Of a stretch of DNA of 37,677 bases, positions 36,578-37,677 are shown one piece after another (the first letter of the stretch is position 1; each line of letters opens with the position of its first letter). The translations under genes were made by a program, and so were the position numbers. Origin of the DNA: a virus. The stretch lies in the IMG/VR virus record IMGVR_UViG_3300045284_000323, positions 1-37,677 of that record. One strand, written 5' to 3'. The notes under the pieces were generated by a model. That model made no database searches and was not told the origin of the DNA. It saw nothing but the letters and a program-made list of their open reading frames with translations.

Positions 36578-37570
36578 CTAGCGCATACCCAAAGACTTCA
36601 TCATTAATTGACGCGCCGCATCATTTTGTGACTTCAATTCTAAATTAACAGCAGGTTTGTGGATGTTTGCGCGATTTCGGTATTCATCTATTGATGACGG
36701 CACAGGTAAGTTAGATACAGCAACCGCCATGCGACTAAATGCCCGGGCTTCCTCCTGATATTGTTCATGTTTTGCCTTTTGTTCGCGCTCTTCCTTTTCA
36801 CGAATTGATTTTGATGTAATGCCTTTATAGCCGTGCGGTGTATTCCATCGGCTTTCACGAATAAGTTTCAGGGCAACATTTACCTTTTTAACAACCGCAT
36901 CATAACCAACGTGGATTCCCACGTAAAAAATTATTTCATCGACAAGATGGTCTGGGATGGATTCTTTCCGATTAGCCAGGGTTTGGTTTATATGGTTTTT
37001 GATTTCTTGGGTTTCAGAAAAAACAGAAACAGCAACAGGGGGTTGACCCTTGTTTTGTTTTTTCTGAATAAATTCTTGAGAAAGATCTTGTTTCTTTAGG
37101 TATGCACCATGTGCAGGGGGTACTGCATGTGGTGCAGTGACCCCTGCATGAGATGCAGGGGTAGTTAAACTTTGTACACACTTATCCACAGGCACTGCAT
37201 ATGGTGCAGAGGTTGGTAAATTTTGTACAGGTTGAAAATAATTGTAATCGCGAGCTACATTGTATGAATTGATTTTACCGTAACGGATATGCTGATAGTT
37301 CAGGCGTTGTATGACAAAATGCTCAAACTCTAATTCGTTTAATGCCTGATAAGTTTTGCGCTCACTTATTTTCGAAGCTCGCGCAAGATTCGGAATAGTA
37401 ATTTCTATTTCATCGAAATCTTTAGAGAAATCACTTAAAAGGCGCAAATTCTGATAGACAGACATCGCAAAAATCGTCATATTTTTAATACAATTTTCAT
37501 CGATGGTTAAGAATCTAGCTTGGGCGCGTTTAACAAAATTGCGGGTAGGGTTTGATTTTGTATTTTTCAT
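36578..37570 (-). CDS. Replication initiation protein (lambda O-like organisation)
   Basis: The product is 330 aa. Residues about 25-95 are helical and carry a winged-helix-like segment (FDEIEITIPNLARASKISER, then KTYQALNELEFEHFVIQRLN), typical of phage and plasmid initiators. A repeat-rich linker (about 115-160; units such as VQNLPTSAPYAVP, VQSLTTPASHAG and VTAPHAVP) is encoded by the iterons at 37103-37209. A charged helical C-terminus could bind a helicase. The order cro, small ORF, this gene matches lambda cro-cII-O, and having iterons inside the gene matches the lambda origin within O. The start ATG at 37570 lies in the terminal repeat; a GAGG ten bases upstream supports it and an in-frame stop lies just before. 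The initiator function is inferred from fold pattern, origin and context. Confidence 0.75.
   Translation of the reverse strand: MKNTKSNPTRNFVKRAQARFLTIDENCIKNMTIFAMSVYQNLRLLSDFSKDFDEIEITIPNLARASKISERKTYQALNELEFEHFVIQRLNYQHIRYGKINSYNVARDYNYFQPVQNLPTSAPYAVPVDKCVQSLTTPASHAGVTAPHAVPPAHGAYLKKQDLSQEFIQKKQNKGQPPVAVSVFSETQEIKNHINQTLANRKESIPDHLVDEIIFYVGIHVGYDAVVKKVNVALKLIRESRWNTPHGYKGITSKSIREKEEREQKAKHEQYQEEARAFSRMAVAVSNLPVPSSIDEYRNRANIHKPAVNLELKSQNDAARQLMMKSLGMR
37103..37209. other. Putative replication origin: four palindromic iterons and a DnaA box
   Basis: Four copies of a TGCA-centred palindrome occur in 107 bases: 37103-37115 (TGCAC-CAT-GTGCA), 37122-37138 (ACTGCA-5-TGCAGT), 37140-37162 (10-bp arms around GAG) and 37195-37209 (CTGCA-5-TGCAG). 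Between the third and fourth lies TTATCCACA (37182-37190), a consensus DnaA box. The last two copies are each followed by a related AT-rich tail ending TTTGTACA (37171-37178, 37222-37229). The whole cluster lies inside the replication gene, as the iterons of lambda lie inside O. Confidence 0.75.
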
Positions 37571-37677
37571 GGTATACTTGCCTCGTTATGTTCCGCTAAG
37601 AACTGTTTGCAGGATGTACCCGCTTATTTGCGTAAGTCGGGCTGGGGGCGGGATGCCCTAAATTAATTTATGTCATT
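37567..37677. repeat. Right copy of the terminal direct repeat
   Basis: This is the second copy of the sequence at 1-111, with one mismatch at 37578. The initiator gene starts at 37570 and its upstream leader lies inside the repeat, so the leader continues at position 112 after circularisation. The mismatch falls 8 bases upstream of that start codon, between its GAGG Shine-Dalgarno and the ATG. Confidence 0.93.

Overview
The window is an essentially complete genome of a tailed double-stranded DNA phage. Its first and last 99 bases are identical (13-111 = 37579-37677; 111 bases with one mismatch), so the sequence closes into a circle of about 37.57 kb. The closure point lies in the leader of a replication gene. 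The virion genes form a P22-like podovirus set: terminase small and large subunits, a P22-type portal, scaffold, P22-type coat protein, gp4- and gp10-like tail-machine proteins, and ejection proteins. The DNA is AT-rich with strong Shine-Dalgarno sites. The P22-like tail and a T4-type lysozyme point to a Gram-negative, probably gammaproteobacterial, host. I see no integrase, CI-type repressor or tRNA gene, so a lytic lifestyle is likely but unproven.

Layout. (1) 735-853 is a lambda-like divergent control region with a Cro-like gene on the left and two back-to-back promoters sharing a repeated TTGCGCTA operator. (2) Leftward early operon (minus strand, wrapping through the contig ends): cro, a small ORF carrying an embedded terminator-like hairpin, a replication initiator (36578-37570) whose coding sequence contains four palindromic iterons and a DnaA box, a cold-shock protein and a small ORF. 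This resembles lambda cro-cII-O. (3) Rightward early operon (854-8042, plus): a Sak4-like recombinase ATPase, an SSB-like DUF669 protein, a Cas4/RecB-like nuclease, an HNH-AP2 protein, an SF2 helicase, and a long chain of tiny translationally coupled ORFs. (4) 8048-9850 is an inverted moron-like cassette (own promoter, a 75-aa ORF, a secreted YiiX/NlpC-P60-like cysteine hydrolase, a palindromic hairpin). It splits a region of small paralogous Zn-ribbon ORFs that resumes at 9868-11526. (5) Late block on the minus strand, transcribed from about 35.2 kb down to 11.6 kb: ParB-DNA methyltransferase fusion, TerS, a 2-TM protein (holin candidate), TerL, portal, scaffold, coat, tail machine, ejection proteins, fibres, endolysin and a VRR-NUC nuclease. 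A plus-strand two-gene insert (20044-20378) with a near-consensus promoter interrupts it. (6) 35388-36026 is a short rightward operon driven by a promoter carrying the same paired operators.

How it fits together. Cro-like protein probably acts on the repeated operators at about 0.8 kb and 35.3 kb to time the early operons. The initiator probably starts replication at its internal iterons with host DnaA. The Sak4/SSB/nuclease/helicase set supports recombination-dependent replication and concatemer formation. TerS/TerL package DNA into the P22-like head, and the ejection proteins and fibres deliver it. The most notable points are the iteron origin inside the initiator gene, the duplicated operator architecture without a repressor gene, the secreted-hydrolase moron, an in-frame amber codon in a Zn-ribbon ORF, and the plus-strand two-gene insert in the late operon.
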